64,000 bases of DNA from JAPOUP01 sp026708635 (GTDB lineage Bacteria > Pseudomonadota > Alphaproteobacteria > Rhodobacterales > Rhodobacteraceae), in the NCBI GenBank assembly GCA_965200115.1, contig OZ241336.1:2666001-2730000 (forward strand), given 5' to 3'. Shown piece by piece: positions 25,957-34,309 of this stretch. The notes beneath the pieces were generated by a model that had not been told where the DNA came from, ran no database searches, and worked only from the letters and a program-made list of their open reading frames with translations. Position 1 is the stretch's first letter. Each line of letters begins with the position of its first letter. Made by a program: the position numbers and the translations under genes.

Positions 25957-28900
25957 ATGAATATCACCGATTATGAAACAAGTGGCCGCGAACTTTACGC
26001 CGAATTTTGCGGCATCGTCGCCAAACTGTTGGAACGCGCGATCCAGGGGCAACAGGGATACAGACTCCAGCAAATCCAGTCCCGCGCCAAAGACCCGTTT
26101 TCCCTAAGAGCCAGACTGGAAGAAGCGGATGCGGTTGAATCAGATCAAATCGAGAATCTGCGCAAAGACCTCGCAGGGTGCCGCGTCGTTTTCTACACGA
26201 ACAACGACGTCAATCGATTCACGACCTCGGGGCTCTTGGAAGACCTTTTCGAAATCGACCTGAACCGTTCGAAATTTCACCAACCTGGACTAGAGAGTCA
26301 AAATACCAGGGATCTATTCCAGTCGTACAATTATGTCGTCCGGCTGAAGGACGACCGCACGGCCCTGGCCGAGTACGCTCGTTTCGAGGGCCTTTGGTGC
26401 GAAGTCCAGGTTCAGACGACGCTGAATCACGCCTGGGCTGAAATGGCCCACGACATCATCTACAAACGGCCGGAGACCAAAGGGTTCGGCAGCCGCGAAA
26501 TGGCGATGATCGACCGCAGTCTCGGCAAGCTGATGACCGAACATCTTCTGCCCACGGGATATATCTTCCAGAAAATCGCCATTGATATCCAGCGTCTCAT
26601 GGACGGCAAGGAACTGTTCAACTCCGGTGCCGTGGATGCGGTTCTTGAGGCGTCCGACAACAATGACCGCAGGGATGCGGCCGAGCGTCTGCGGGACGAT
26701 GTGCTGCCCCATTATGACGATGTGCCGACCGAGTTTCCGGATATCAGGGAAAAGCTGAAACGGGCGTGGCTTGTGGCTCACGACACGGAGACGAAACCCC
26801 GCGAAACGCCTTTCGGAAGCTTTCCCGGCGCGGAGCCGCACGACGTCGCGAAGGTCATCGCCGACATTTTCAAGCGGTGTCGCTATTTTGGTCCGGAGGA
26901 CACTTACGCCGCCATACGCGACCTGTTCCTTCAGACGAACGACCCCAAATCCCGTGAGTGTCTGATAACCGTCGCCGAAAAACTGTCCGCGCACACATTG
27001 GATATCTGGAAAGAACACGGACCGGTGATGCAGACACTCCTCGCCGCCGCCCTCAAGGCGGAGGAGAATCTTGGCGCCATGGCCCCGGTCGCTGCGGCCA
27101 TATGCGGCGAAATCCTGAAGCCAGAGATCAGGGGGAGTTCGTCCGGCTCGAACACCATCACGTTTCACACGGGTACCATCGTCCATAGCGAAGCGCTCGC
27201 GGACGCCCGACGCGACGCCATCGACACGCTCGTTCAGCTGGCGACGGAGGCACCGTCGGTAGAGGGCCGGAACCTCGTCCTTTCCAACCTGTTTCTCGCC
27301 GGCGAGGCACCGCATCGCGGGGTCTGCGGCCACGACGTTACGGCGATGATCCTCGACGATTGCGCCTACATGCTTCGCGCGCTTCTGCCGATCCTGACGG
27401 AAAAACCAATGGACGTGCGGCAGGACTGCGAGCAGAGCGTTTTGCGCCTGTGGCGACGTTATCGCTCCCTGCCGGACGATCTCATGGGCGACGCGAAGGT
27501 CACCGAGGCGCAAGCGAGATTGATGGATGCCATTATGGTGTTGCGGGGCGCACTCAATGACGACGGGGAGTTCGTGATCTTCAAGACGCTCGTGGGTTTC
27601 CGGTCGGTCTTTCCCCATATGTGGGATGACGACGGTCGTGATTTCGAAAAGGACCAGCGCATCCGCGATGAATCTCAGGACGAGCTGCTCGACAGCATTG
27701 CCGAGGAGACATGGGATACCTGGACACGTCGGCTCTCCACCGCCGCAGGGGTCAAGTCCAAGGATGGCGCAACCTTTCCGCCGCTTGACCGGTTTTTCGA
27801 AAAGGTCGCGACGCGCCATCCCGTCTACGGACTGAATCTTCTGGGCGAGCGCGGTTCGCTCCCGCGCTGGACACTGGCTCCAATCGCGGGCGCACTCCTC
27901 GAAACCGAGGCGAACGAGGCAGCAAAGACCACGCTACTCACCTGGGCGGAAAATGGCGACTACCTGCCCGAACTCGCATTTACCGCGATACGCGCCAAGA
28001 CGGTTGATCCCGAGCTGGTGCTCCGCGTCGCGGAAATCTCAAGAGGCAGGAAAGACGAAGATGCCTGCGCCTTATTGCTGGAGGCGGCGACCCGCCGTTT
28101 CAGCCAGGATAGGGCATTTTGGCGGGACAAGATTTTCTTTCCCTGCCTCGAGATACTTCGCGCTTCCGAAAATCACCGCTGGATCGATCGCACGTGGTTC
28201 TCGGCTCGGGAAGATTCCCTGTTCGCAAACCTTAGCGCCGAACAACGCGCGTCCGTGCTTGACGCCATGATCAGCGCGCCATTGCTTGACCACCGCGCCG
28301 AAGCCATCCTCCTATCCATCGCAGGTCAGGACCATATCGCCGTTCTGGAATATTTCGGTCAGCGCATCAAAAGAAAGGGAGAGCGGGATAAACCGTTCGA
28401 CGCCGTCCCCTTCTCGTTTCATGAGGTCAACGAGGCACTTCAGTCGCATCCGATAGACATCCTCAATGCGCTACGCCGCTGGAGCTACGATGCTGACGGC
28501 AGCGCGCCATGGCAGGTGTCTCATTTCCTGAGCCGGGTCTATCCGGAATTCCAGCCGCCCTTGCCAGATGCGCTTGGCAAACTGATCGACGGCGCCGACG
28601 AAGATACGCTTTTTTTCGTCGCGTCGATAGTTGATGGGTTCCAGGGGCGTGAGTCTTTGCTGCCGATCCTGCACGCCATCCTCAATTCCGACGCGGCGAA
28701 CGGCCAAATACAGGAAAGGGTTTGGCATGTCTTTCACGAAAACGGCTTGATGACCGGAGAGTTCGGCGCGGCGCAAACCTATCAGGCGAAAGCGGATTCG
28801 ATCAGGCCATGGCTTGAGGACGGGTCCGCGCGTGTCAGGGCATTCGCCGAAAGGGAGGTCCGTTCCCTCGAAAACATGGCGGCGGCCGAAAGGCGGCGCG

Positions 28901-28986
28901 CCCGGGAAGAGATCGCCCTGCGGAGGCTCCAATATGGCGAACCCCTTGATGGGTCTATCCCAACAAAGGAACAAAGTGCGACATAG
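25957..28986 (+). CDS. RelA/SpoT-domain protein with long helical-repeat C-terminus
   Basis: A 1009-residue protein; start ATG 25957 has CAGGAG 9 nt ahead. Residues about 20-175 form a RelA/SpoT nucleotidyltransferase domain: SRAKDPFSL at 42-50, LRKDLAGCRVVFY at 68-80 (Asp71), SYNYVV near 123, and WCEVQVQTTLNHAWAEMAHD at 147-166 with Glu149. These retain the residues of (p)ppGpp-type synthetases. The remaining 800 residues are helical, with a HEAT/ARM-like feel, and no named domain. It lies 107 bp after the DUF6527 gene on the same strand. It could be an alarmone or toxic nucleotide/tRNA-modifying effector sensed through the C-terminal repeats. Confidence 0.8.
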   Translation: MNITDYETSGRELYAEFCGIVAKLLERAIQGQQGYRLQQIQSRAKDPFSLRARLEEADAVESDQIENLRKDLAGCRVVFYTNNDVNRFTTSGLLEDLFEIDLNRSKFHQPGLESQNTRDLFQSYNYVVRLKDDRTALAEYARFEGLWCEVQVQTTLNHAWAEMAHDIIYKRPETKGFGSREMAMIDRSLGKLMTEHLLPTGYIFQKIAIDIQRLMDGKELFNSGAVDAVLEASDNNDRRDAAERLRDDVLPHYDDVPTEFPDIREKLKRAWLVAHDTETKPRETPFGSFPGAEPHDVAKVIADIFKRCRYFGPEDTYAAIRDLFLQTNDPKSRECLITVAEKLSAHTLDIWKEHGPVMQTLLAAALKAEENLGAMAPVAAAICGEILKPEIRGSSSGSNTITFHTGTIVHSEALADARRDAIDTLVQLATEAPSVEGRNLVLSNLFLAGEAPHRGVCGHDVTAMILDDCAYMLRALLPILTEKPMDVRQDCEQSVLRLWRRYRSLPDDLMGDAKVTEAQARLMDAIMVLRGALNDDGEFVIFKTLVGFRSVFPHMWDDDGRDFEKDQRIRDESQDELLDSIAEETWDTWTRRLSTAAGVKSKDGATFPPLDRFFEKVATRHPVYGLNLLGERGSLPRWTLAPIAGALLETEANEAAKTTLLTWAENGDYLPELAFTAIRAKTVDPELVLRVAEISRGRKDEDACALLLEAATRRFSQDRAFWRDKIFFPCLEILRASENHRWIDRTWFSAREDSLFANLSAEQRASVLDAMISAPLLDHRAEAILLSIAGQDHIAVLEYFGQRIKRKGERDKPFDAVPFSFHEVNEALQSHPIDILNALRRWSYDADGSAPWQVSHFLSRVYPEFQPPLPDALGKLIDGADEDTLFFVASIVDGFQGRESLLPILHAILNSDAANGQIQERVWHVFHENGLMTGEFGAAQTYQAKADSIRPWLEDGSARVRAFAEREVRSLENMAAAERRRAREEIALRRLQYGEPLDGSIPTKEQSAT

Positions 28987-29035
28987 GCCCCATCGGAAGG
29001 TTTGTACGTAGGATTACTCTAAGGAAGAACGAAAT

Positions 29036-29143
29036 ATGAACGCTGGTTACAGTCTCAAACAATCTGAGCCCAAATCCGCGATGATCTCAAGCACAAGCGC
29101 GGATAGTCTCAAGCTGCTACACATAGCCAGTGAAAGGGGCTGA
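29036..29143 (+). CDS. Possible 35-residue small protein
   Basis: A short frame starting MNAGYSLKQSEPKSAM with AAGGAAG spaced well ahead of the ATG. Its TGA overlaps the ATG of the next gene (TGATG), a sign of translational coupling. It could be a real small protein or a leader controlling the next gene. No family recognised. Confidence 0.4.
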   Translation: MNAGYSLKQSEPKSAMISSTSADSLKLLHIASERG

Positions 29144-29343
29144 TGATGACTAAAATCGTTATTTCGATTGCGCAGGTGGAAATTGACGGGGAGACGAGAA
29201 AGGCAACAGGCGAGGATGAATTCTGGGTGCTCTGTGATGGGGATTTAGAGAAAACACGCGACGCATTGCTTGAGGCTGGCTTTAAGAGACATAGCACGGT
29301 CTTGAACGCCATTAACGCCGCATTGGATCAAGAAAGCGGATAG
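29143..29343 (+). CDS. Small hypothetical protein
   Basis: A 66-residue acidic protein (65 if the second ATG is used) opening TKIVISIAQVEIDGETRKAT, two strands followed by a helix (DLEKTRDALLEAGF). No family recognised. It sits between the RelA/SpoT-domain gene and a membrane-protein gene, 5 bp ahead of the latter, in the same run of plus-strand genes. Confidence 0.6.
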   Translation: MMTKIVISIAQVEIDGETRKATGEDEFWVLCDGDLEKTRDALLEAGFKRHSTVLNAINAALDQESG

Positions 29344-29348
29344 GCCAT

Positions 29349-29864
29349 ATGGCACCGCTCGATATGCTGGACGGTCTTTTTTTAGGCATTGCTGGTCTTG
29401 TAGGCTTGGTCTTGGCCGGATGGCGGTGCGTGACCGCGGACCGAAACCTCCTGCGCGAACGATGGCAGATGGGGATGGAGCTGCTGAGGCGCAGTCCGGA
29501 CCATTACGCCGCCCGAGTTGCGGGTGCCGCCGTTCTCTCTGACATCCTGTGCAATACGCGTAGCAAGAGGTACGATGAGGCGATCCTGCGGTCGTTTGAA
29601 GCGTATCTGTTTTCGCCATCGGTCTTTGGCGGATGTTTTGGAAAACATCAAAAGAATGAGGTGGACTACGAGAGTCGGGATACATATGTCGTGGTCACCG
29701 CCCTGCGACGATACAAAAGGAAGAACGGATCCCTGCCCCTGCTTCCTCTTCCTCCGGGATCAGTCTTCACAATCAAGCCGGATGCGGTCGAGCCTGACAC
29801 GGATCACCCGGGCTATAAGCGATGGATGGCCGCCAGAGGAAGGCCTCCGGAATACTCTGACTAA
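29349..29864 (+). CDS. N-terminally membrane-anchored hypothetical protein
   Basis: A 171-residue protein with one N-terminal membrane helix (LFLGIAGLVGLVLAGW, residues about 10-26). The following segment RERWQMGMELLRRSPDHYAA and ARVAGAAVLSDIL resembles the cytoplasmic helical module seen next to TM anchors in many bacterial pentapeptide-type proteins (ERFQKGAELLG... VRLGGIYAL). Function unknown. It starts 5 bp after the previous gene. Confidence 0.6.
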   Translation: MAPLDMLDGLFLGIAGLVGLVLAGWRCVTADRNLLRERWQMGMELLRRSPDHYAARVAGAAVLSDILCNTRSKRYDEAILRSFEAYLFSPSVFGGCFGKHQKNEVDYESRDTYVVVTALRRYKRKNGSLPLLPLPPGSVFTIKPDAVEPDTDHPGYKRWMAARGRPPEYSD

Positions 29865-29922
29865 GGGGGACTGTCCCAACAAAGGTCCCAAAAAGTCCCA
29901 CGGGCGTGGAGGGCCCGCGCCT

Positions 29923-30903
29923 ATGACCACGAAAGGGTACGCCAGGGCCATGATGGAGGCTTACGCCCATGCGCGGCCCACGGCCTGCACGATTCTCGCT
30001 CACTGCCAAACCTGGGTATTTGACTTTCCCGGAGCGTTCCTTGTCGCTCCGCAACCGCCTGAACCCGCCGCCATCATGGAGCGTGACGGGGCGAGGGCAA
30101 CCGTCGTGTCCGATCTGCCCGGTTATTTCCGGGACCACACGACCTTCAGGCATTTTCGGGTTTGCCGTGCGCTGAGAGAAAAGATCGACGACGCGCTTTC
30201 GAGGCAGGCCAAGAATGTCCGGGCCGACCGCTTCCCCCTGTTTCTGGTTGTCGAACGGGAAACCCAGTGCAGGACTCCGCTTGAGGACGGCCAGTCCTAC
30301 ATCTTCGATGACCCCGGCGGTCGGGAAGGCGAGCGCGCGGTCAGGGCGTGGAAGGTGGCCGACGCGCCCTGGCCCGACGTGGACGAAGACGGCGGCGCAT
30401 TCGTCAAAACCGCGCTCGCCGCCGTCAAGATCGTGCGGGGCGTGACCGAGGTGATCCGAGAGGAGGTTAAATCGTCATGCTTCTATGACGAGCGCGGGCG
30501 GGCCGTCCATCCCATGTCGATGCAGGCAAATGTCAATCCGTCGGTGCTTTCCCCCCTGACCGCCAATGATCTGCCCGACATGATTTATGAACTTCGTGGC
30601 TTGTCCAAGGCTCTGGATCGGGCGCGCGACGAGGATCCCGCGCGAACTGAAACCCTGGTGGACGCCCTGAGGCTGGAGGGGATCGAGACCGAACACTATC
30701 GGCGGGCATGGTATCTGTCGCTCTACGAAGCCACCCTGGCGATGCTTTCAGAACATGACAAACAACAGTTCAATCAACGCCACCGGGCCTACAGGAGAAC
30801 GATAGGACACCCGAAGCCCGGCACAAAGATGGATATGCGGGAGTTCCAGCGGCTGCAAAGCGACGCGATGGAGGTGCTCAGGACGGTCCTCACGCGGACA
30901 TGA
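29923..30903 (+). CDS. Hypothetical protein, end of the accessory island
   Basis: A 326-residue soluble protein starting MTTKGYARAMMEAYAHARPT at ATG 29923 with TGGAGGG upstream. The frame is open for 135 codons further upstream, overlapping the previous gene in another frame, but that part is a shadow. No catalytic motif recognised. The C-terminal third is helical (DMIYELRGLSKALDRARDED; LYEATLAMLSEHDKQQFNQR). It is the last gene of the plus-strand island. Confidence 0.65.
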   Translation: MTTKGYARAMMEAYAHARPTACTILAHCQTWVFDFPGAFLVAPQPPEPAAIMERDGARATVVSDLPGYFRDHTTFRHFRVCRALREKIDDALSRQAKNVRADRFPLFLVVERETQCRTPLEDGQSYIFDDPGGREGERAVRAWKVADAPWPDVDEDGGAFVKTALAAVKIVRGVTEVIREEVKSSCFYDERGRAVHPMSMQANVNPSVLSPLTANDLPDMIYELRGLSKALDRARDEDPARTETLVDALRLEGIETEHYRRAWYLSLYEATLAMLSEHDKQQFNQRHRAYRRTIGHPKPGTKMDMREFQRLQSDAMEVLRTVLTRT

Positions 30904-31218
30904 CGTGCCGCATGGGAAGCTTCGTCTGCCCTTCTCGCGTCTCGCCCCAACTACCCCGAAAAAAGGGAATAACTGACTGCCCGTCAGTGCAACGGGGAAC
31001 GCGGCCGCGAAACGGTTCGGGACGCGGAAAGCCCCGCCCGGAAGGCGTCTGGTGGCCGCCGGCGGGACGGGTTTGGGGCGGAGCGGCCGCCGCCGTGTCA
31101 GCGCTATGTCAGCGGGCGGACGCGAAAACCGGGCGGAACGGGAGGCCGCCAGCCTTGACGCGCCCCGGGGGAACCGCCAGGAAAACGGCGGGTTTCCCCA
31201 ACATGGAAGGCCGGTCCC
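30904..31218. other. Intergenic, right edge of the island
   Basis: No gene supported; GC returns to the high background. The strand of genes switches to minus after this point. Confidence 0.4.
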
Positions 31219-31311
31219 ATGGACATCGACATTGTGGTTATGGTCACGCTCTCCGCCGCCCTCGTTTTCATGACCTGCGCGGTCGCCGGAATGATTTTCG
31301 GCCTGCTGTAG
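31219..31311 (+). CDS. Possible 30-residue single-TM peptide
   Basis: ATG 31219 to TAG 31311 encodes a short, almost entirely hydrophobic peptide (MDIDIVVMVTLSAALVFMTC). A membrane micro-protein or toxin-like peptide is possible. The ribosome site is weak (GGAAGGCC). Weakly supported. Confidence 0.3.
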   Translation: MDIDIVVMVTLSAALVFMTCAVAGMIFGLL

Positions 31312-31419
31312 GCAGGTGACCGTCCGCCGGGATGGTCCTCCCCCTGCGGCATGGACTCCCAGATCACGTCGAACATCTCAAGCGTGTCGCAGGCTTCCTG
31401 GCAGTCCTCCGCCACTGCG

Positions 31420-32013
31420 TCAGGTCTTTTGGCAGAAATTCACCACGAGGTATGGCGGCATGTTCTCATGGGCTTCACCCTTGCCAGGGCTAGGTTCCGT
31501 TTCGCGTCTGTCCTCATAGTAATGCCTTTGATGGTCATCAATATCACCGGGGTGTCGACCGGACTCTCTACTGTGAAAGTAACGGTCAAGATAAGAATGC
31601 CGATGGGCTGGCAATTCGTGATCTTGCAGACGGTGTACGTACACTCCGCCGATCTGGCCGGACTCGAAAACCTTCCTTCGCTCAAGCTGCTCTTCAGTCT
31701 CTCCGGCGGCAAGGGGAACCCGCCCCTCCATGGCCTTATAGGGTTTCCATTGCGTCCCTAACTGATCACAGGGTTCTGCCGTCATCACGATGGCGCCCGC
31801 GAAAACCCTGTCGAGTTGCTCCCGATTCCGGTCAGCCAGATCATTCATTCCATCCAGTATGCCCTTTGCGTCCTTTTTCATTTCTTCCGTCACGTTATCG
31901 TATTCTCGCTCAAGGCTTGCCACCCTTCCCGCTAGCTCTCCGTACGCATAGACTCCAGCAATCAGCGCAATCGCGACGGGGACAAGACCTACAATCAAGC
32001 TGGTTTTTTCCAT
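31420..32013 (-). CDS. Membrane-anchored coiled-coil protein with tail-collar-like C-terminus
   Basis: A 197-residue protein from ATG 32013. An N-terminal membrane helix (SLIVGLVPVAIALIAGVYAY) is followed by a coiled coil up to about residue 70 (GELAGRVASLEREYDNVTEE), then a domain containing AGAIVMTAEPCDQLG, HELPAHRHSY and the ending ENMPPYLVVNFCQKT. The last two are the signature ends of phage tail-collar/receptor-binding domains. A membrane-tethered collar domain is unusual. It lies downstream of a small gene and the zincin lipoprotein on the same strand. Confidence 0.7.
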   Translation of the reverse strand: MEKTSLIVGLVPVAIALIAGVYAYGELAGRVASLEREYDNVTEEMKKDAKGILDGMNDLADRNREQLDRVFAGAIVMTAEPCDQLGTQWKPYKAMEGRVPLAAGETEEQLERRKVFESGQIGGVYVHRLQDHELPAHRHSYLDRYFHSRESGRHPGDIDDHQRHYYEDRRETEPSPGKGEAHENMPPYLVVNFCQKT

Positions 32014-32059
32014 CCCCGGTGCCACTTGCTTCCCTAGACCCCGACCGGCGGCTTTTTTG

Positions 32060-32269
32060 TCACCAATCGATTTGGTCGTTCATCCGGTCGAGAAGTTCTT
32101 CGCATACCTCTCTTGTGCGCTTCGCCTTGCCGGTTTGCATGTATCCTTGCAGAATGAGTTTGAGGTATCCGGCGTCGTAGCGCGTCATGGAAATGACGAT
32201 GGTGTTCTTTCCCACGTTGCGCTCCGAATCGTCCGTACGCAGCTCGCTCACCGTTATGGGCAGTGGCAT
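32060..32269 (-). CDS. Small hypothetical protein (follows zincin lipoprotein)
   Basis: A 69-residue protein starting MPLPITVSELRTDDSERNVG at 32269, 50 bp after the lipoprotein stop. AAGAAAGGAAAACACT precedes the ATG, and a similar leader precedes the 62-residue gene at 34,723. The second half is a helix (KRTREVCEELLDRMNDQIDW). No family recognised. Confidence 0.6.
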   Translation of the reverse strand: MPLPITVSELRTDDSERNVGKNTIVISMTRYDAGYLKLILQGYMQTGKAKRTREVCEELLDRMNDQIDW

Positions 32270-32319
32270 AGTGTTTTCCTTTCTTTCGCTTTCCCGCCCC
32301 GGCCAGAATCCGGAGGCCG

Positions 32320-33801
32320 TCAGTCCTTTTCCGCGACGAAGGAGCCGACGTAGTCGTTGTCCGGATCCTCCACGACGCCGCCGACCCAGCCGGACGGGTC
32401 GCCCGCGTCGCTGGCGTACCACCTCGCCCGCGCCACGTCGCCCGAACAGCCGTCCCGGGTACAGTCCATGCGGTACGTGAAATCCCCGAACCCCTCGTCG
32501 GGAAAGTTATGGTCATGCCACCTGGCCCCGCGGCCGTCGTCGTAATGGGCCTCGAACCCGCTGACCCGCAGGGTCATGTCCGGACTCGCGCCGAACGTGT
32601 AGCGCAGGTTCGCGTCCGCCCGGAGCAGCGCGCCGAGATAGTCCTGGCTCAGATCGACGCCGAGGAAGTTGTCCTCGCCGCTCCAGGTCGCCCCCGTCGG
32701 CGGGAGCGCGTTCCCCGAGGGCCGACCGCGCACCCATCCGCGTCCGTGGATCTCGTCGGTGACGGCGAGGTTGCCTCCCGAAAACCCGCCGGGGTCCGTC
32801 CGCCCGGAGACCTCGAAACGGTGCTCGATCCAGACGCCCCAGCGGTCGATGGATGACGGCGCGCCGGACATGGAGACCGTGTAACGGTCGAATTCGTCAC
32901 CGTTCCACGTCGCGTCGGGGATATGGCGTATGTCCCGCTCCGTCACGTTGTAGCGCAGGCTGCCGCTCACGCCGCGTGGCGGCGGCAGGTGGTCATAGCT
33001 CATGACGCTGCCCGATCCCACGGGCGCGTGGCACGGGGGCGCGTCGGAACCGTCGCCGCACCCGACGGAGCTGCCGCGGGGGTTTTCGTAGCCGAACTGG
33101 TGACCGGCCTCGTGGGTCAGGACGAAAAACAGTTCCTCGGCCGCCCCCCGCGCGAGAAAGTCATTGCCGCTCCAGAGGTTCGCGTAGACACCCCGGAGCC
33201 AGTCCGTGCCGAGCGTTATCCTGTCATCGGCGGGGGAGTAGCAGGCGACGGCGCCGGGGCCGCAGTCGAGCCCCGCGACATCGCCGACCTGAAGCGCCCG
33301 CGGGCCGGGATCGTAGTCGAGGTGACGGGTCCACTGAAGGTACGCCTCGTTCGCCACCAGCCAGACCACGTTCTCCGCTATCTCCAGCCGGGCGCGGGCG
33401 TCGGGGCTGTCGCGGAATCTCAGTACTGGCTCAAGGTCGTAGGCCAGTGAAGGGCCGAACGTTATTCTGGGAACCGCCCCGCCGCCGCGCTCCGGCATGT
33501 CCACGTCAAGCCCGCCCCGTCCGTGCCGCGGAAGGTCGAGCCTGGGGGCGGCGTACCAGCCCGTGAACAGGTCGCCGTTATCGTTGAACCGCTTTCCGCC
33601 GCGGTGGGTCTCCGATACCGCCGGCCGGTCTGGCCGGGGCGCCGGCTGGCCACCGTCACCCGCCCCGGCGGCCGTGTCGCCGGTCCCGCCGCCGCCGTTT
33701 CCGCCATTCGCGGGAGCGCCGGGGTTTCCTCCCCCGCCACCACCGCAGGCGGCGAGCGCCGCCATCGCCGCGAGCGCCGCGAATATTCCGAAACGGGTCA
33801 T
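32320..33801 (-). CDS. Surface lipoprotein with metzincin-like HExxH site and C-terminal barrel-like domain
   Basis: A 493-residue lipoprotein: lipobox LAAC with Cys19, then a Gly/Ala/Pro-rich linker to about residue 65. Residues 225-245 hold FFVLTHEAGHQFGYEN (His230, Glu231, His234), a zinc-protease motif, with a met-turn-like SVMSYDH near 267; the third ligand position of classical metzincins is Asn240 here, so another His may serve. The last 170 residues form a Gly-rich, beta domain ending DDYVGSFVAEKD, similar in style to the TbpB-like barrels of neighbouring lipoproteins. Probably cell-surface; substrate unknown. Confidence 0.75.
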   Translation of the reverse strand: MTRFGIFAALAAMAALAACGGGGGGNPGAPANGGNGGGGTGDTAAGAGDGGQPAPRPDRPAVSETHRGGKRFNDNGDLFTGWYAAPRLDLPRHGRGGLDVDMPERGGGAVPRITFGPSLAYDLEPVLRFRDSPDARARLEIAENVVWLVANEAYLQWTRHLDYDPGPRALQVGDVAGLDCGPGAVACYSPADDRITLGTDWLRGVYANLWSGNDFLARGAAEELFFVLTHEAGHQFGYENPRGSSVGCGDGSDAPPCHAPVGSGSVMSYDHLPPPRGVSGSLRYNVTERDIRHIPDATWNGDEFDRYTVSMSGAPSSIDRWGVWIEHRFEVSGRTDPGGFSGGNLAVTDEIHGRGWVRGRPSGNALPPTGATWSGEDNFLGVDLSQDYLGALLRADANLRYTFGASPDMTLRVSGFEAHYDDGRGARWHDHNFPDEGFGDFTYRMDCTRDGCSGDVARARWYASDAGDPSGWVGGVVEDPDNDYVGSFVAEKD

Positions 33802-33849
33802 CTGTTTGGTCCTTTCAGTGTATCGCCATCGGCGCTCCGGAGCGGTCCG

Positions 33850-34089
33850 TCACGGGCTGCTTCCCGCGGCCTCCAGCTGTTTGGCGAGCGCCCTTATCGT
33901 TTGGATATACCTGCTCTCCGTCACGGCCATCGGCCGGCCGCGCTGGCGGTCCAGGGACCATTTCCACACCGCCGTCACGAGGATCCCGGGGATGTCCCCG
34001 TCCGGAACGTTGAGGAGCGGGCTGGCGATCGCGTCGTCCGGCCCCTCGATCCGTCTCGTCTTTCCCGATCCGGTAAGGCCGTCGGGCAT
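33850..34089 (-). CDS. Small hypothetical protein
   Basis: A 79-residue protein from ATG 34089 (MPDGLTGSGKTRRIEGPDDA), with a middle stretch GDIPGILVTAVWKW and a C-terminal helix. An upstream in-frame start would overlap the glycine-zipper gene. No family recognised. It ends 49 bp before the zincin lipoprotein start. Confidence 0.5.
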   Translation of the reverse strand: MPDGLTGSGKTRRIEGPDDAIASPLLNVPDGDIPGILVTAVWKWSLDRQRGRPMAVTESRYIQTIRALAKQLEAAGSSP

Positions 34090-34099
34090 TCCGGTTTCC

Positions 34100-34309
34100 T
34101 TATTTCGACCGCCTGGCAAGAAACCGTGACCGGAGATATTTTGCTGCAACCCCTCCGGCAATAGCAAAAATTATTCCTACGGGCCATGTACCCGCAATGG
34201 CGGTTCCGAACGCCGCAATTCCGATATCTGAGCCAAGTTTGGCACCGATTGCCCCTCCAGCAATTACTCCGCCCGTTGTCCATCCGGCATTTTTCAGACT
34301 TTCATTCAT
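34100..34309 (-). CDS. Small glycine-zipper membrane protein
   Basis: A 69-residue protein with two hydrophobic Gly/Ala-rich helices (GGVIAGGAIGAKLGSDIGIA and GTWPVGIIFAIAGGVAAKYL) and a basic end RSRFLARRSK. The pattern resembles glycine-zipper or holin-like/bacteriocin-like membrane peptides. Its start ATG overlaps the end of the 58-residue gene by 8 bp (ATGAATGA), so the two are probably coupled. Confidence 0.6.
   Translation of the reverse strand: MNESLKNAGWTTGGVIAGGAIGAKLGSDIGIAAFGTAIAGTWPVGIIFAIAGGVAAKYLRSRFLARRSK

Noticed and set aside
26314..27819. A 501-codon minus-strand frame within the RelA/SpoT-domain gene
   Set aside because: The plus strand has a good start, ribosome site and family motifs; the antisense frame has none.
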